Below are positions 1-8,869 of a stretch of DNA of 50,124 nt, piece after piece. Every line of letters begins with the position of its first letter. The first letter of the stretch is position 1. The position numbers and the translations under genes are program-made. A model generated the notes under the pieces. That model was given only the letters and a program-made list of their open reading frames with translations. It made no database searches and was not told the origin of the DNA. The stretch comes from Candidatus Binatia bacterium (lineage in GTDB: Bacteria; Desulfobacterota; Binatia; HRBIN30): positions 1 to 50,124 of the forward strand of contig CALAMI010000004.1 in assembly GCA_937925685.1 (NCBI GenBank), read 5' to 3'.

Positions 1-59
1 AAAAGGCCGCCGTCGCCAATGAACCGCAACACTGCCGGCATGAAGAAGTATCGTGTCAT
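1..59 (-). CDS. 5' end of an unidentified gene, cut by the left edge
   Basis: An ATG at 59-57 on the minus strand is preceded by a near-consensus Shine-Dalgarno sequence (GGAAGGAGGG, plus-strand 64-73) at about 5 nt. The frame stays open to the window edge, giving MTRYFFMPAVLRFIGDGGL. Nineteen residues do not allow a family to be named. The ribosome binding site is the main evidence that this is a real start. The gene reads leftward, away from the 0.9-kb gene-poor stretch that follows. Confidence 0.55.
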   Translation of the reverse strand, partial: MTRYFFMPAVLRFIGDGGL

Positions 60-537
60 TGTTCCCTCCTTCCGTTATTCCCGCAGCCTAACTGTGCACA
101 GCTCCACCGCTTCATGCGGCAAGCAAGGAGCGATCGAACACCTACTAGGACACGTCCCGATGTTTTGGCTGACCTGCTGTCCTTTTTCTTTTCGCGTGCT
201 GGAGGCCACCTAGAGATTCCATGTCAAACCCATAGCAGGGACAACCATTACTCCCCCGCAGCCCTCCCGCTGAACCGTGCTAGCCACACAAAAGCCCCGC
301 GCTCGCTGTGACAAAACAGGGGACGGTCCGTAGAACCTTTTCTTCTACACCAAAGAACCGACGACAACCGCTACCCGCCACGCAGAATACAAATCGCTCT
401 CTTCTCCCGCCGACCCTTCCTTGCGGCAACCCGTTTCATTTCCTTTCCTTTCCGCGATTCACCAAATCGCCCGTTCGCACATCGGCATGCCAGTCGAGCG
501 CTACGATCCTTGAACGGCAATGTACGGTCGCCTGATC

Positions 538-732
538 TCATAATCGAACCCAACTTGCCGTTTTTCGCAACGCGACATCGGCAGCCCGGCAGTGAACACA
601 GCTATGTGCTAACTCTTCGCTCTCGTTGTTCTCAATCAACGATGCTCCCGTGAACAGCATTCCGCAGGCCACGTCACCTAAAATTTCGCATTCATCCAAC
701 GTACTTGCTTGAACACGAATGTTACTGTCCAT
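538..732 (-). CDS. possible small protein, 64 aa, unknown
   Basis: This ORF starts with ATG at 732 and encodes a mostly acidic, soluble-looking peptide with five cysteines, including a CVHC pair near residues 45-48. I recognise no family. It lies in a locally A+T-rich segment, and its codon use is less GC-biased than that of the neighbours, which could mean a recently acquired or decaying gene. A TTGACA box lies 20 nt upstream (757-752), inside an ACAAC-N9-GTTGT dyad (736-754). There is no Shine-Dalgarno sequence, so a real product would need leaderless or unusual initiation. It may be a chance ORF. Confidence 0.25.
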   Translation of the reverse strand: MDSNIRVQASTLDECEILGDVACGMLFTGASLIENNESEELAHSCVHCRAADVALRKTASWVRL

Positions 733-870
733 GCTACAACTACATTTACGTTGTCAAGTATTGACTTTTGCTTATTCTCCATGACCAACAAGCCCTCCCT
801 GTGACACGGTCCGTCCTGTCCCAGAGCGGATAGCCGAATATCCAACCGTACGGCTCTGCTCCTCGTTCTG

Positions 871-885
871 CTCTCTTTGGGAGAG
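871..885. repeat. CTCTC/GAGAG palindrome, dispersed repeat family 2
   Basis: A short inverted repeat, CTCTC-N5-GAGAG. Related, longer palindromes with CTCTCCC/GGGAGAG arms occur at 2297-2340 and 38148-38166. As at the 38-kb locus, it sits less than 100 bp before a copy of the GGCGCAC/GTGCGCC palindrome. Confidence 0.4.
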
Positions 886-946
886 GAGTTGTGAGGGTAA
901 AGGCCGCTAGCCATCCGCGGGAACGTAGGTTGCGGTGGAAACCGGA

Positions 947-970
947 GGCGCACTCCCGTGCGCCCCTACG
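947..970. repeat. GGCGCAC-TCCC-GTGCGCC palindrome, dispersed repeat family 1
   Basis: A perfect 7-bp inverted repeat with a 4-nt loop, followed by CCTACG. The same core occurs at 31195-31218 (inverted) and 38225-38249. Here it overlaps the stop codon of the ACR3-type transporter gene, so it could act as that gene's terminator or as a repeat element inserted at the gene end. Confidence 0.6.
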
Positions 971-1931
971 TTGCGTGCGATCCCAGTCGTGCAGTCAGCC
1001 GCGGGATCCAACGCAGGTAAGCCAGCATACCTAACAGCTCCACTAAGGGCTGCAGCACGACCACGGTCACCGCCGATTCCCATCCGGCTGGGAGCGCCAG
1101 CACGAGAGGAAGGACGACAAACGAATTGCGCGTGCCGGTGCTGAAAACGAGCGTTCCACCTGCTGCCGGCGGGAGGCGAAATGCCCAGGCCGTAGCCAAA
1201 CCGATTGCGGCTGCCAGGACGAGATAAAGCACGAAGACTGCAACCACCTTTTCCATGCCGAGCAAATTGGCCGCAACCTGATCAGCTTGCGACATCGCAA
1301 TCAAGAACAACACCAACGCCAGGCAAGGCACCGGTAACCATGCCAACGCCTCCACCACTTTTCTCCCCGCAGCGTGTCGATCCGCCCATGCTTGGGTCAA
1401 CGTGGCTGCCAACAACGGGAGAACAATCAGCAGCAAGAAAACGTGGATAAAAGGCTCGGCGCGGATCGCCTCGCCGAATGCACGTCCCATGAATACCCAC
1501 AAATACGCCGGGAGGAGCAGAAACTGCAGGAAGAGAATGACCGGCGTGCTGGTAACCGCGCGCTTGGCATCGGCGCCCCCCAAATAACTGAATACGATGA
1601 ACCAGTCGGTACAGGGCACCAGGAGCACCATGTAGAAACCCAGCAGAATGGCCGGGTCGTGCGGGACCAGCCACCCCAGAGCCCACACTACGGCGGGAAC
1701 TGCAGCGAAGTTGGCAAGCAACGTAGCCGCCAAGTAGCGCCGGTCCTGCGCCGCCTCCCGTAAATGGAGAATGGGCACCTGCGCGAACGTGGCGTACAGC
1801 AACAACGCAAGGGGCGCGTAGATCGCTGCATCGCTGATTTGGGGCCTCGACCACACGCCGATACCGACCCCCATGGCAACAGCGGGCAAATAGAATCCGA
1901 CCTGGCGCCGTTCGAGGTCCTCGCGTGTCAT
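966..1931 (-). CDS. acr3: ACR3-type arsenite efflux permease (BASS superfamily)
   Basis: The predicted product is a 321-residue inner-membrane protein with about ten hydrophobic segments. It resembles the ACR3/arsenic-resistance branch of the bile acid:sodium symporter superfamily, which exports arsenite. Two family hallmarks are visible. One is a membrane segment with a conserved cysteine in VPCTDWF near residue 107, the site expected to bind As(III). The other is the late TRNSFVVLPL motif near residue 268. The ATG at 1931 has AGGA 8 nt upstream. No arsR, arsC or other ars gene is adjacent, so the substrate is inferred from family only. The stop codon lies inside a dispersed palindrome. Confidence 0.75.
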   Translation of the reverse strand: MTREDLERRQVGFYLPAVAMGVGIGVWSRPQISDAAIYAPLALLLYATFAQVPILHLREAAQDRRYLAATLLANFAAVPAVVWALGWLVPHDPAILLGFYMVLLVPCTDWFIVFSYLGGADAKRAVTSTPVILFLQFLLLPAYLWVFMGRAFGEAIRAEPFIHVFLLLIVLPLLAATLTQAWADRHAAGRKVVEALAWLPVPCLALVLFLIAMSQADQVAANLLGMEKVVAVFVLYLVLAAAIGLATAWAFRLPPAAGGTLVFSTGTRNSFVVLPLVLALPAGWESAVTVVVLQPLVELLGMLAYLRWIPRLTARLGSHAT

Positions 1932-2390
1932 CGGATTTCCTATGGTTCGGTTCCCCGCTCTTGCTTTCCCGGGCTCGCTCGCACTTGCGCTACTACCACC
2001 ACTGCAAGGGAAACACCTCGGATCGGACCATGCTCTTCAGCACCACCGCGTGCGATCGCGGTCAGTGGAGGCGAAGGCGGGGCAGAGCGTACTGCGTAGC
2101 CACCGCTCGACAGCCAATTCCGGCAAGGGCGTCATCCCTCCAGCTCGCCTCCGCTTTCTGCCTCACGTCCAGAAGCGGCTCTGTGGCCAGGGTCGCGCGA
2201 TCCGTCACCCAGAGATTGCCGTGCCTCCCGTCCATGCTCAATACCGCGCCGATCCGGTCTGCCCTTCCCGAATCCTCTGCAGCCTTTCCCTCTCCACCCC
2301 TCTCCCGCAAAAAGCAACGAGGCTCAGCGCGGGAGAGGGGCGGGATTCTAGAGGCTACACGACGTGCGGCGATTCGAGAACTCTACGAAA
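1932..2390. other. intergenic stretch between the ACR3-type gene and tRNA-Asn
   Basis: I see no convincing protein gene. Long open frames across this stretch encode Arg/Ser/Pro-rich low-complexity peptides typical of GC-rich antisense frames, and they run into the tRNA. The stretch holds one strong hairpin (2297-2340, listed separately). Promoters for the minus-strand transporter gene probably lie just above 1945, but I cannot pick out convincing boxes. Confidence 0.6.
2297..2340. repeat. 12-bp perfect inverted repeat; possible tRNA-Asn terminator
   Basis: The arms CCCCTCTCCCGC (2297-2308) and GCGGGAGAGGGG (2329-2340) pair perfectly around a 20-nt loop. The element begins 50 bp beyond the 3' end of tRNA-Asn in its direction of transcription, so a terminator or processing role is plausible. 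There is no T-tract on either side. The arms match the second dispersed repeat family (871-885, 38148-38166), which favours a repeat element. Confidence 0.5.
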
Positions 2391-2463
2391 CTCCCCGGGC
2401 CGGATTCGAACCAGCGACCAATCGGTTAACAGCCGACCGCTCTACCGACTGAGCTACCGGGGA
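2391..2463 (-). tRNA. tRNA-Asn (anticodon GTT)
   Basis: Reading the minus strand, a full cloverleaf folds: acceptor stem TCCCCGG/CCGGGGA, D-stem GCTC/GAGC, anticodon stem GTCGG/CCGAT enclosing the loop CTGTTAA, and T-stem GCTGG/CCGGC with the TTCGAAT loop. The anticodon GTT and discriminator base G fit asparagine. The length is 73 nt. The 3' CCA is not encoded (TTT follows), so it must be added by a nucleotidyltransferase. Only the first anticodon-stem pair and one T-stem pair are G-U wobbles. Confidence 0.95.
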
Positions 2464-2670
2464 CCACGTCGCAAGCTACCGTACGAGCGGGCTCGGCTAA
2501 CACAGCAGCTTCGAGCCTGCAAGAGAACGAAAATCTACCTCCCTTCGAACTGCCCCACGACTCGCCCTCCGTGAGGCAAGAATGTCCAACACCAGCACGT
2601 GCAAAAACCATCTCTGCTCAACCTGCTTCTCGCGCCGACGCTCAGAGGGCGCGACAACAACGGCACTGTG

Positions 2671-3111
2671 TTATTTTTTCTCCGGCACGCGGAAGCGGTC
2701 GTGGCAACTCTTGCAGTTACCGAACATCCGATTCGCTGCCGTCCGGACATCGCCCCCACTCTGCGCTGCTTCCACGGTCGCCTTGGCATCGGCTTGGAGC
2801 CGGCCCATGAGCTTCTCGAATTCTGGCCATTGCTGCCAAATTTCCGGCTTCGCGCGCGATCGAGGATGGGTGCTTCCTTCCGGAAACAACGGCAAAGCCT
2901 TTGCCGCCTCGTCCGCGATTTTTGCCGCAGCCGGAGCCACCGGCTCCACTTTCCCCGCTTTCAAGGCGTCGCCGATGATCTTCGCCTGCTTGCCCACTCG
3001 CTCCATGAGTTCGTGTCGCTCCCGAATTGGTCCCTCCGGTAACGCCTCCTTCGTCGTTTCGTGCGCCCATGCAGCAGCGCCAAACAGGCAGGCCACAACC
3101 ATCCAACGCAT
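2671..3111 (-). CDS. class II cytochrome c (cytochrome c'/c556-like), periplasmic
   Basis: The predicted precursor is 146 residues, with a short signal peptide ending near Ala16 and a mostly helical acidic/basic mature part. A single heme-binding motif, CKSCH (C133, C136, H137), lies ten residues before the C-terminus. That position is diagnostic of the four-helix-bundle class II cytochromes c. The start is the ATG at 3111, because GGAGG sits 5 nt upstream; a longer frame to 3138 lacks a ribosome binding site. It lies 82 bp downstream of a second cytochrome c gene on the same strand, so the two may be co-transcribed and work together in periplasmic electron transfer. The partner enzyme cannot be told from the sequence. 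Confidence 0.8.
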   Translation of the reverse strand: MRWMVVACLFGAAAWAHETTKEALPEGPIRERHELMERVGKQAKIIGDALKAGKVEPVAPAAAKIADEAAKALPLFPEGSTHPRSRAKPEIWQQWPEFEKLMGRLQADAKATVEAAQSGGDVRTAANRMFGNCKSCHDRFRVPEKK

Positions 3112-3193
3112 CGACACCTCCGTTCGATCGAGAACCAAAGCAACTAGGTCGGCGCTTGCGGATAGTCAACACGGGAAATGCTCCGTTCCTCCT

Positions 3194-4084
3194 TCAATCC
3201 TCTTCCGCCTCCACCTTGTGGGCCACAGGTTTCACCGTCCGCAAATACCGCGCGATTGCCCGCAGCTCTTCCTCCGGCACATCCCGGTAACCTGGCCCAC
3301 CGCCCTTCCCTTCGACCACCTCGGCCATCCAGCCTTGCACGTTATCGAACTCCGGCGTGAAACCCGTGCGCAGCAGCTGCACGATGTCATCCTCGTCCCA
3401 AGATGCAATCCCTGTTTCGTGGGGCGTAATGTTCGGCACCTTGTCGCCGCCGGGACCTCGCTCGGTTCCAGCCAGATAGAGATCGAACCGCACCGCACCC
3501 AAGAAATTCCGCGGCGTATGGCAATCCGCGCAAAGCGAAACGTGATCGACCCAATAACGGCCACGGGCTATTGGCTCCCTCGGCCGCTCACGCACGCGCT
3601 CGAACCGGGGAGCGAACAACGTGCGCCACAGCCGATACGCCAGGCGGGCGAAGGGCAACTCTCCCTCGTGGGGACGATTTTCCTTCCGCACTGGGGGTAA
3701 CGTACGCAAGTAAACGACCAAGTCGCGCACGTCAGCATCACTCATTCCCGAGTACCAGTAGTAGGGCATGGCTGGGGACTCCACTCCTTTGCCGCGCGCC
3801 ACTCCGTCTCGAATGGCCGCGATCAGTTCTTCCTCACTCCATGCGCCGACACCGGTCTCCAGGTCGGGCGTGATGTTCGTGCCGTAAAACTTGCCAAACG
3901 GTGTCGGCACTTCACCGCCACCGGCCCCGACAGGACCGTCCTTCGCGGTGTGGCACCCGCAGCCTCCGGCTAGCGCGAACAACACGCGCCCTCGCTCCGC
4001 ACTCCCCGGTTCGTCCGCCAAAGATGGTTGCACCCAAGGGAGCACCCCGAGCAAACCGACTCTGAGGAACCACCCCATCCTCAC
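3194..4084 (-). CDS. diheme-type c-type cytochrome with atypical first heme motif
   Basis: This 296-residue exported protein has a signal peptide ending near Ala23 and two class I cytochrome c domains. The second domain has a normal motif, CADCH (C186, C189, H190). The first reads GGCGCHT with C42, C44 and H45, so only one residue separates the cysteines instead of two. The rest of the domain is well kept, including the TNITPD segment and a Met at 107 that could be the axial ligand. Such proteins pass electrons from periplasmic dehydrogenases to the respiratory chain. The start is GTG at 4084, with GGAGG 5 nt upstream; ATG at 4078 is an alternative. It lies 36 bp after recG and before the class II cytochrome gene. 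Confidence 0.75.
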   Translation of the reverse strand: MRMGWFLRVGLLGVLPWVQPSLADEPGSAERGRVLFALAGGCGCHTAKDGPVGAGGGEVPTPFGKFYGTNITPDLETGVGAWSEEELIAAIRDGVARGKGVESPAMPYYWYSGMSDADVRDLVVYLRTLPPVRKENRPHEGELPFARLAYRLWRTLFAPRFERVRERPREPIARGRYWVDHVSLCADCHTPRNFLGAVRFDLYLAGTERGPGGDKVPNITPHETGIASWDEDDIVQLLRTGFTPEFDNVQGWMAEVVEGKGGGPGYRDVPEEELRAIARYLRTVKPVAHKVEAEED

Positions 4085-4120
4085 CGCCGCCTCCTCACTT
4101 CGACTATGGTTCGCTCGCTG

Positions 4121-6625
4121 TCATCCAATTTGCGCCAGCTCCAAGCGGTGTGCCCAGCGGTGCTTGAGCACGGCGCGTAAAGCTTGCGATTGTGGCAAAC
4201 AAAGCTCAGGGTCGCGAGCCAGCCACTGCTGGGCCGCAAGCCGCGCTTGTTCCAACACCGCTCGATCGCGAACGACATTGGCTACCCGGAAATCCGGGAG
4301 GCCGGCTTGTCTTGTCCCCAGCAGCTCTCCGGGTCCACGTATTTCCAAATCGATTTCCGCGATCTGGAAACCGTCGGTAATGTTCATCGCTTGCAAGCGC
4401 CTTTCGGTATCGTCACCCCGCCGATAAGAAGCGAGCAAGATGCAGTACGACTCGTCCGCCCCGCGTCCGACACGGCCGCGCAACTGATGCAGCTGCGACA
4501 AACCGAAGCGCTCTGCGTGTTCGACGACCATCACGGTAGCATTGGGCACGTCGATGCCCACCTCGATCACTGTGGTGCTCACCAGCAACTGCACCTCCCC
4601 GCCCTGAAAGCGCCGCATCACGGCGTCTTTTTCGGCCGCCTTCATTCGCCCGTGGACCAAGCCCACCCGGTATCTCTCGAAAACGGTGCGAGCGAGTTCC
4701 GTGGCCATCGAAGTGGCGTCGCGCAAGTCCGAATCTTCGTTCCCCTCCACCAGTGGGTACACGACATAAGCTTGCCGTCCTCGGTCGAGTTCTTGTTTGA
4801 CGAGCTTGTACACTTCAGGTCGGTCAGCCTCGCCGCGCAGCAGTGTTCTCACAGGTTTGCGACCTGGGGGAAGTTCGTCGAGAAGGGACACATCGAGGTC
4901 GCCATACAGCGTCATGGTCAACGTCCGCGGGATCGGTGTAGCCGTCATGAGCAGGATGTGCGGGCTCGTTCCTGCGCGGCAGCCAAGTTCACGTAAGGCG
5001 GCGCGTTGCAGCACCCCGAACCGATGCTGCTCGTCAATCACCCCTAGGCCCAGATTCGCAAAACGAACTCCCTCTTGAATCAAAGCATGAGTTCCCACCA
5101 CCACGTCAATGCGCCCACTGGCAATGCCCTCGAGCAGCGGCTCCCGTTCACTGCGCCGCACGGCGCCGGTCAATAACGCTGCGCTCACCGGCAACCCCTC
5201 GGTGAGCCGAACAATGGTACGGTGATGTTGCTCCGCCAACAATTCCGTGGGGGCCATGAAGGCACACTGGGCACCGTTAGCCACCGCTACGAGCGCAGCG
5301 TAAAGGGCAACCACAGTTTTGCCGCTACCCACATCGCCTTGGACTAACCGATGCATCGGATGCCCTCGCTGCAGGTCGGCAACGATCTCGCCGATCACCC
5401 GCTGTTGCGCGCCGGTCAGGGAAAACGGCAGTCGCCGCAAAAACTCGGAGGTCAACACCCCAGTATCATCGAAGACCAAACTGGTTTCGCGCTCCACGCT
5501 GCGGCGACGTAACTGCATGCCCAGTTGCAAGAAAAACAGCTCGTCGAAAACCAGAGAGCGGTGTGCAAGCGAGCGGCAAAGATTGAGCGCTTCTACGTCG
5601 GCGGTGTTGTCGGGCAAGTGGATTTGCTCCATGGCCGCCGCTAGGTCCATCACTCCCATCTCCTGCACCAGCTCCTCTGGCAACACACTCGGCAACCTTC
5701 GGGCAAAGTTGCGCACAGCGGCTTGCACAATGCGGCGCATGGTCACCACAGCCATGCGCCCTGGTTTCTGGTACACGGGCAGGACACGCGACTCCGCGGC
5801 AGCGGCGTCGTCCTCAGGCTCCACGTCAGGATGCGCCATCTGCAAGGTGAACCGGTATGCGCCTTCGACGCGCCCGTACACACGATATCGCCGTCCAACC
5901 TGCAATCGTCCCTTGAAGAAGGGGATTTGCTGAAACCACATGAGCGCCAGCGAGCCGCTCCCGTCGCGCAACACCCCCTGCAACACATGCCGTTGCGCCC
6001 GACCGATATAGCGCTCTTCCAACTTCATCAACTCGCCGACGACGGTGGCGGTCTGCCCCACGGATAACGCGCGAATCGGCGTGACGCGGCGGCGATCTTC
6101 ATAACGGAAGGGGAGGTGGTAGAGCAAATCTTCCACCGTCTCGATTCCCATGCGCTTGAGGTCGCTCGCGCGTTGTGGACCAACCCCTTTGAGAAATTGC
6201 ACCGGGCGAGAGAGCAACTCGAAACTTTCTTCCAACGTCCCGGTAAACCGCTCGTACTTCACCGCAACCTTAGGCACCGCCAAGGCTGCTTCGAGAATCC
6301 CCAACTCGGCCCGGCATCGCGCCAGGATGGCCGGGCGATCGATTGCCGGCGCAGCCGCCACCCGCTCCAATGCGGCACAGAGCGCAACCAAGGCGCTGCG
6401 CTGCCCCGCCGTGGCTAAAGTGGGCACCAGCCTTCGCCCCTGCGCTGCAAGTTCCGCAGCGGGAAACTCGGTGCGCGCAGCAACTTCCGGGGGCGCTTGC
6501 GCCAAAAACCGCAAGGGCGCGGCCACCGCCCGCAAAAACTGACTTAGCTCGCCGGTCGGCAAGTTCGACGCTGCCCCCGACGCCACCGACGGAGCGCCCG
6601 ACGCCGTCTGCCTTTGCTCACGCAT
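4121..6625 (-). CDS. recG: ATP-dependent DNA helicase RecG
   Basis: RecG remodels stalled replication forks and branch-migrates Holliday junctions. In this 834-residue protein the wedge/OB domain lies at about 140-290. The helicase core shows Walker A GDVGSGKT (430-437), the DEQH box of RecG (531-534), TATPIPRT (561-568) and motif VI QLRGRVGRG (714-722). The length exceeds the usual ~690 because of an extra ~135-residue Ala-rich helical N-terminus, a feature also known in some deltaproteobacterial RecG proteins. The ATG at 6625 has only a weak AGGG upstream, so translation could start further in. The two cytochrome c genes follow on the same strand, apparently without functional connection. 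Confidence 0.95.
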   Translation of the reverse strand: MREQRQTASGAPSVASGAASNLPTGELSQFLRAVAAPLRFLAQAPPEVAARTEFPAAELAAQGRRLVPTLATAGQRSALVALCAALERVAAAPAIDRPAILARCRAELGILEAALAVPKVAVKYERFTGTLEESFELLSRPVQFLKGVGPQRASDLKRMGIETVEDLLYHLPFRYEDRRRVTPIRALSVGQTATVVGELMKLEERYIGRAQRHVLQGVLRDGSGSLALMWFQQIPFFKGRLQVGRRYRVYGRVEGAYRFTLQMAHPDVEPEDDAAAAESRVLPVYQKPGRMAVVTMRRIVQAAVRNFARRLPSVLPEELVQEMGVMDLAAAMEQIHLPDNTADVEALNLCRSLAHRSLVFDELFFLQLGMQLRRRSVERETSLVFDDTGVLTSEFLRRLPFSLTGAQQRVIGEIVADLQRGHPMHRLVQGDVGSGKTVVALYAALVAVANGAQCAFMAPTELLAEQHHRTIVRLTEGLPVSAALLTGAVRRSEREPLLEGIASGRIDVVVGTHALIQEGVRFANLGLGVIDEQHRFGVLQRAALRELGCRAGTSPHILLMTATPIPRTLTMTLYGDLDVSLLDELPPGRKPVRTLLRGEADRPEVYKLVKQELDRGRQAYVVYPLVEGNEDSDLRDATSMATELARTVFERYRVGLVHGRMKAAEKDAVMRRFQGGEVQLLVSTTVIEVGIDVPNATVMVVEHAERFGLSQLHQLRGRVGRGADESYCILLASYRRGDDTERRLQAMNITDGFQIAEIDLEIRGPGELLGTRQAGLPDFRVANVVRDRAVLEQARLAAQQWLARDPELCLPQSQALRAVLKHRWAHRLELAQIG

Positions 6626-6861
6626 ATCGGGCCCTACTTTGGCGCATTTGTCCCGCCTTTTCCATCGTTCCTGCCCTCACCCATGGGGAAGATGCCCAGT
6701 TCCCGGCTTCGCAGCCCCATTGGCAACGTTGCCACGCCGCCGATCATCGCTGGCTCCCGAAACCATCTCGCCGTCTCCCGGCGCAGCTCTTTCTCCCTGC
6801 GGTGGTGCATTATCGCCGCGGCAACGCTGCCGGTGCTCAAGGCGTTCCTGCTGGCCTGCCC

Positions 6862-8736
6862 TTACCGCCTCGCCACACCTTCTTCGTAGCTCAATCCAAA
6901 GCCAAAAGGAAACAACGGGTCGTACACGGGATCGTCGACGTTGATGGGAATTTGCGCCATCGAGCGCGGCCACGAAAACGAAAGCTTCCCTACTGGCGCG
7001 GCATCGCCAAAGAGCACATCTGCAACCCCTTGCCCTTCCGTGCCTGGAAGCCACACCACCAAAACCGCATCGGCAAGCTCGAGCACTTCCCCCAAGATCA
7101 GTGGTCGCCCGGTGACCAAAACCACCACGAGCGGAGTACCCCTGCGAGCCAAGGTGCGAATCAGCTCCACTTGGCGCGGCTCGACGCTCAGGTCGGCACG
7201 GTCGCCGATATATTCCGCATAGGGACGCTCGCCAATGACCGCGACGACGGCATCCGCTCCATCGGCACCGCTGCCATCGAAGCTATAGGTGACCGTGGTG
7301 GCCGGCGACACTAAAGCTCGCACGGCCTCTAAGATCGTTGTCCCCTCGGTAATTCGCCCACTTCCGCCGCGCCAAGCGATCGTCCACCCGCCACACTGGT
7401 AGCCCAAGTTATCGGCGTGCACGCCCGCAAGGTGCAGCCGGCGCAAGTCTTTGCGCAACGGTAAGGCTCGATTTTCGTTTTTCAGCAAAACCAGAGATTC
7501 CCGCACGGCGCGCCGCGCCAGGGCCCGATGTTCAGGGGAACCCACGGCACGCTGAAGCGCCGCGTTCGACCACAACCTCGCGTCGCGATCCATCAGGCCC
7601 ATGGCGAACTTCACTCGCAGAATTCTGCGCACAGCATCGTCGATTCGCTGCACGGGCACGGAGCCCTCCCAGACCAGCTCTTGGAGCACGGAGATGAACT
7701 CGCGATAGCGGTGTGCCACCATGCCCATGTCGACGCCGGCAGTGATGGCGCGGCGCACAGCCTCTTTGTAATCCGGGTGCAACTGATCGATCGCTAGGTA
7801 GTCGGAAATGACGAAACCCTCGAAGCCGAGTTCGTTTTTCAGCACCCCGGTGAGCAAATCGTGGTGAGCATGGATCTTGGTGCCATTCCAACTGCTGTAC
7901 GAGGCCATGATACTGCCCACTCCGGCTGCAACGGCCTGACGATAGGGCAGCAAATGGATGGCGCGAAGCTCACCTTCATCGATCCGGGCATCGCCTTGGT
8001 CGATGAGCATCAGCGGTGGCGTCGAAGTGCCAAATTGGGTTCCCCCATCGGCAAGGAAATGTTTCGCGGTCGCCAGCACCGCCTCGGGATGCGCCAAGCC
8101 CCCGCGCTGGAAACCACGCACCGCAGCCGACGCCAATTCCGCAACCAGTTGTGGGTTTTCCGAAAAGCTTTCGTAGGTTCGGCCCCATCGCTCGTCGCGA
8201 GCCACAGCTAGCACTGGAGCAAAGGTCCAATGCACACCCGTAGCCCGCATCTCCTTCGCGGTGACGTGCGCGATTTCCTCGACGAGAGCGGCGTTTCTGG
8301 TGCAGCCCAGTCCGATATTGTGCGGGAAAATCACCGCACCGACGACGTTACTGTGGCCGTGCACTGCATCGACACCGTACAGCAGCGGGATCCCCAGCCG
8401 GCTCGCCAAGGCGGCACGTTGGGCCTCGTCGTACATCCGCGCCCACGCCTCGACGCTGTTACCCTCTTTCGGGTCGGCATCGCCCCCGTTGAGCAAAGAT
8501 CCCAAAGAAAGCTCGGAAATTTCCTCCAGGCTGACCAACTTGTCGATCTCCGCTTGGGTCATCTGCCCGAGCTTTTCCCCCAACGTCATGCGCTCGAGCA
8601 ATACCTTCACCTGAGCATCGAACCGACTGAGTCTCGCCCGTTCTTCTGTTGGCTCGCCATCGCTTCCGCAGGAAGCCAAAAAGAGCGCTGCCACCAGAAG
8701 GTGGAACAGCCAGCCACGCCGCACGAGTGGTTGCAT
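6862..8736 (-). CDS. GH3 beta-glucosidase / exo-beta-glucanase lipoprotein
   Basis: Glycoside hydrolase family 3 enzymes release glucose from beta-glucans or cello-oligosaccharides by a retaining mechanism. The 624-residue product starts at the ATG at 8736 (GAGG about 7 nt upstream). Its signal peptide ends in the lipobox LASC (Cys23), so it should be lipid-anchored in the envelope. The (beta/alpha)8 domain contains KHF (225-227) and GFVISDY, with Asp312 as the expected nucleophile. The second alpha/beta sandwich domain follows the VLLKNEN segment, and the C-terminus has the usual FGFGLSY motif. The overall pattern matches the ExoP/barley exoglucanase-type subgroup. It is divergent from gltA across a 133-bp gap and has no polysaccharide-utilisation genes around it. 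Confidence 0.88.
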   Translation of the reverse strand: MQPLVRRGWLFHLLVAALFLASCGSDGEPTEERARLSRFDAQVKVLLERMTLGEKLGQMTQAEIDKLVSLEEISELSLGSLLNGGDADPKEGNSVEAWARMYDEAQRAALASRLGIPLLYGVDAVHGHSNVVGAVIFPHNIGLGCTRNAALVEEIAHVTAKEMRATGVHWTFAPVLAVARDERWGRTYESFSENPQLVAELASAAVRGFQRGGLAHPEAVLATAKHFLADGGTQFGTSTPPLMLIDQGDARIDEGELRAIHLLPYRQAVAAGVGSIMASYSSWNGTKIHAHHDLLTGVLKNELGFEGFVISDYLAIDQLHPDYKEAVRRAITAGVDMGMVAHRYREFISVLQELVWEGSVPVQRIDDAVRRILRVKFAMGLMDRDARLWSNAALQRAVGSPEHRALARRAVRESLVLLKNENRALPLRKDLRRLHLAGVHADNLGYQCGGWTIAWRGGSGRITEGTTILEAVRALVSPATTVTYSFDGSGADGADAVVAVIGERPYAEYIGDRADLSVEPRQVELIRTLARRGTPLVVVLVTGRPLILGEVLELADAVLVVWLPGTEGQGVADVLFGDAAPVGKLSFSWPRSMAQIPINVDDPVYDPLFPFGFGLSYEEGVARR

Positions 8737-8869
8737 ATGCTCGCCTCTTCGCAGCGAAACCATCCTATGCAAGATGCACGCAAATTTTCTACAAACAGAG
8801 CGGAACCACGTACAAGCGATTGCGCCTTTTCCCGCTCAAGCCATAATGCCTGCAAGGAGGTGTGGAACC

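Larger units (their letters stand above)
60..965. other. gene-poor intergenic stretch with one possible small ORF
   Basis: No recognisable protein family is encoded here on either strand. The segment near 540-790 is richer in A+T than its surroundings. It contains a possible 64-codon ORF, listed separately, and a TTGACA box on the minus strand at 757-752. Two short palindromes, at 871-885 and 947-970, belong to dispersed repeat families seen elsewhere in the window. The other short open frames have no ribosome binding site and look like chance. Confidence 0.5.

Noticed and set aside
966..1931. An ars operon around the ACR3-type gene
   Set aside because: No arsR, arsC or arsM-like gene is present near it or near the ArsB/NhaD-type gene at 23.7 kb. 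The two transporters are far apart and unconnected.
1925..2574. Long plus-strand frames running through tRNA-Asn
   Set aside because: They cross a confident tRNA gene and encode Ser/Arg/Pro-rich peptides typical of antisense frames in GC-rich DNA.
6634..6840. 68-codon minus-strand frame between the GH3 gene and recG
   Set aside because: TTG start without ribosome binding site and no recognisable features.
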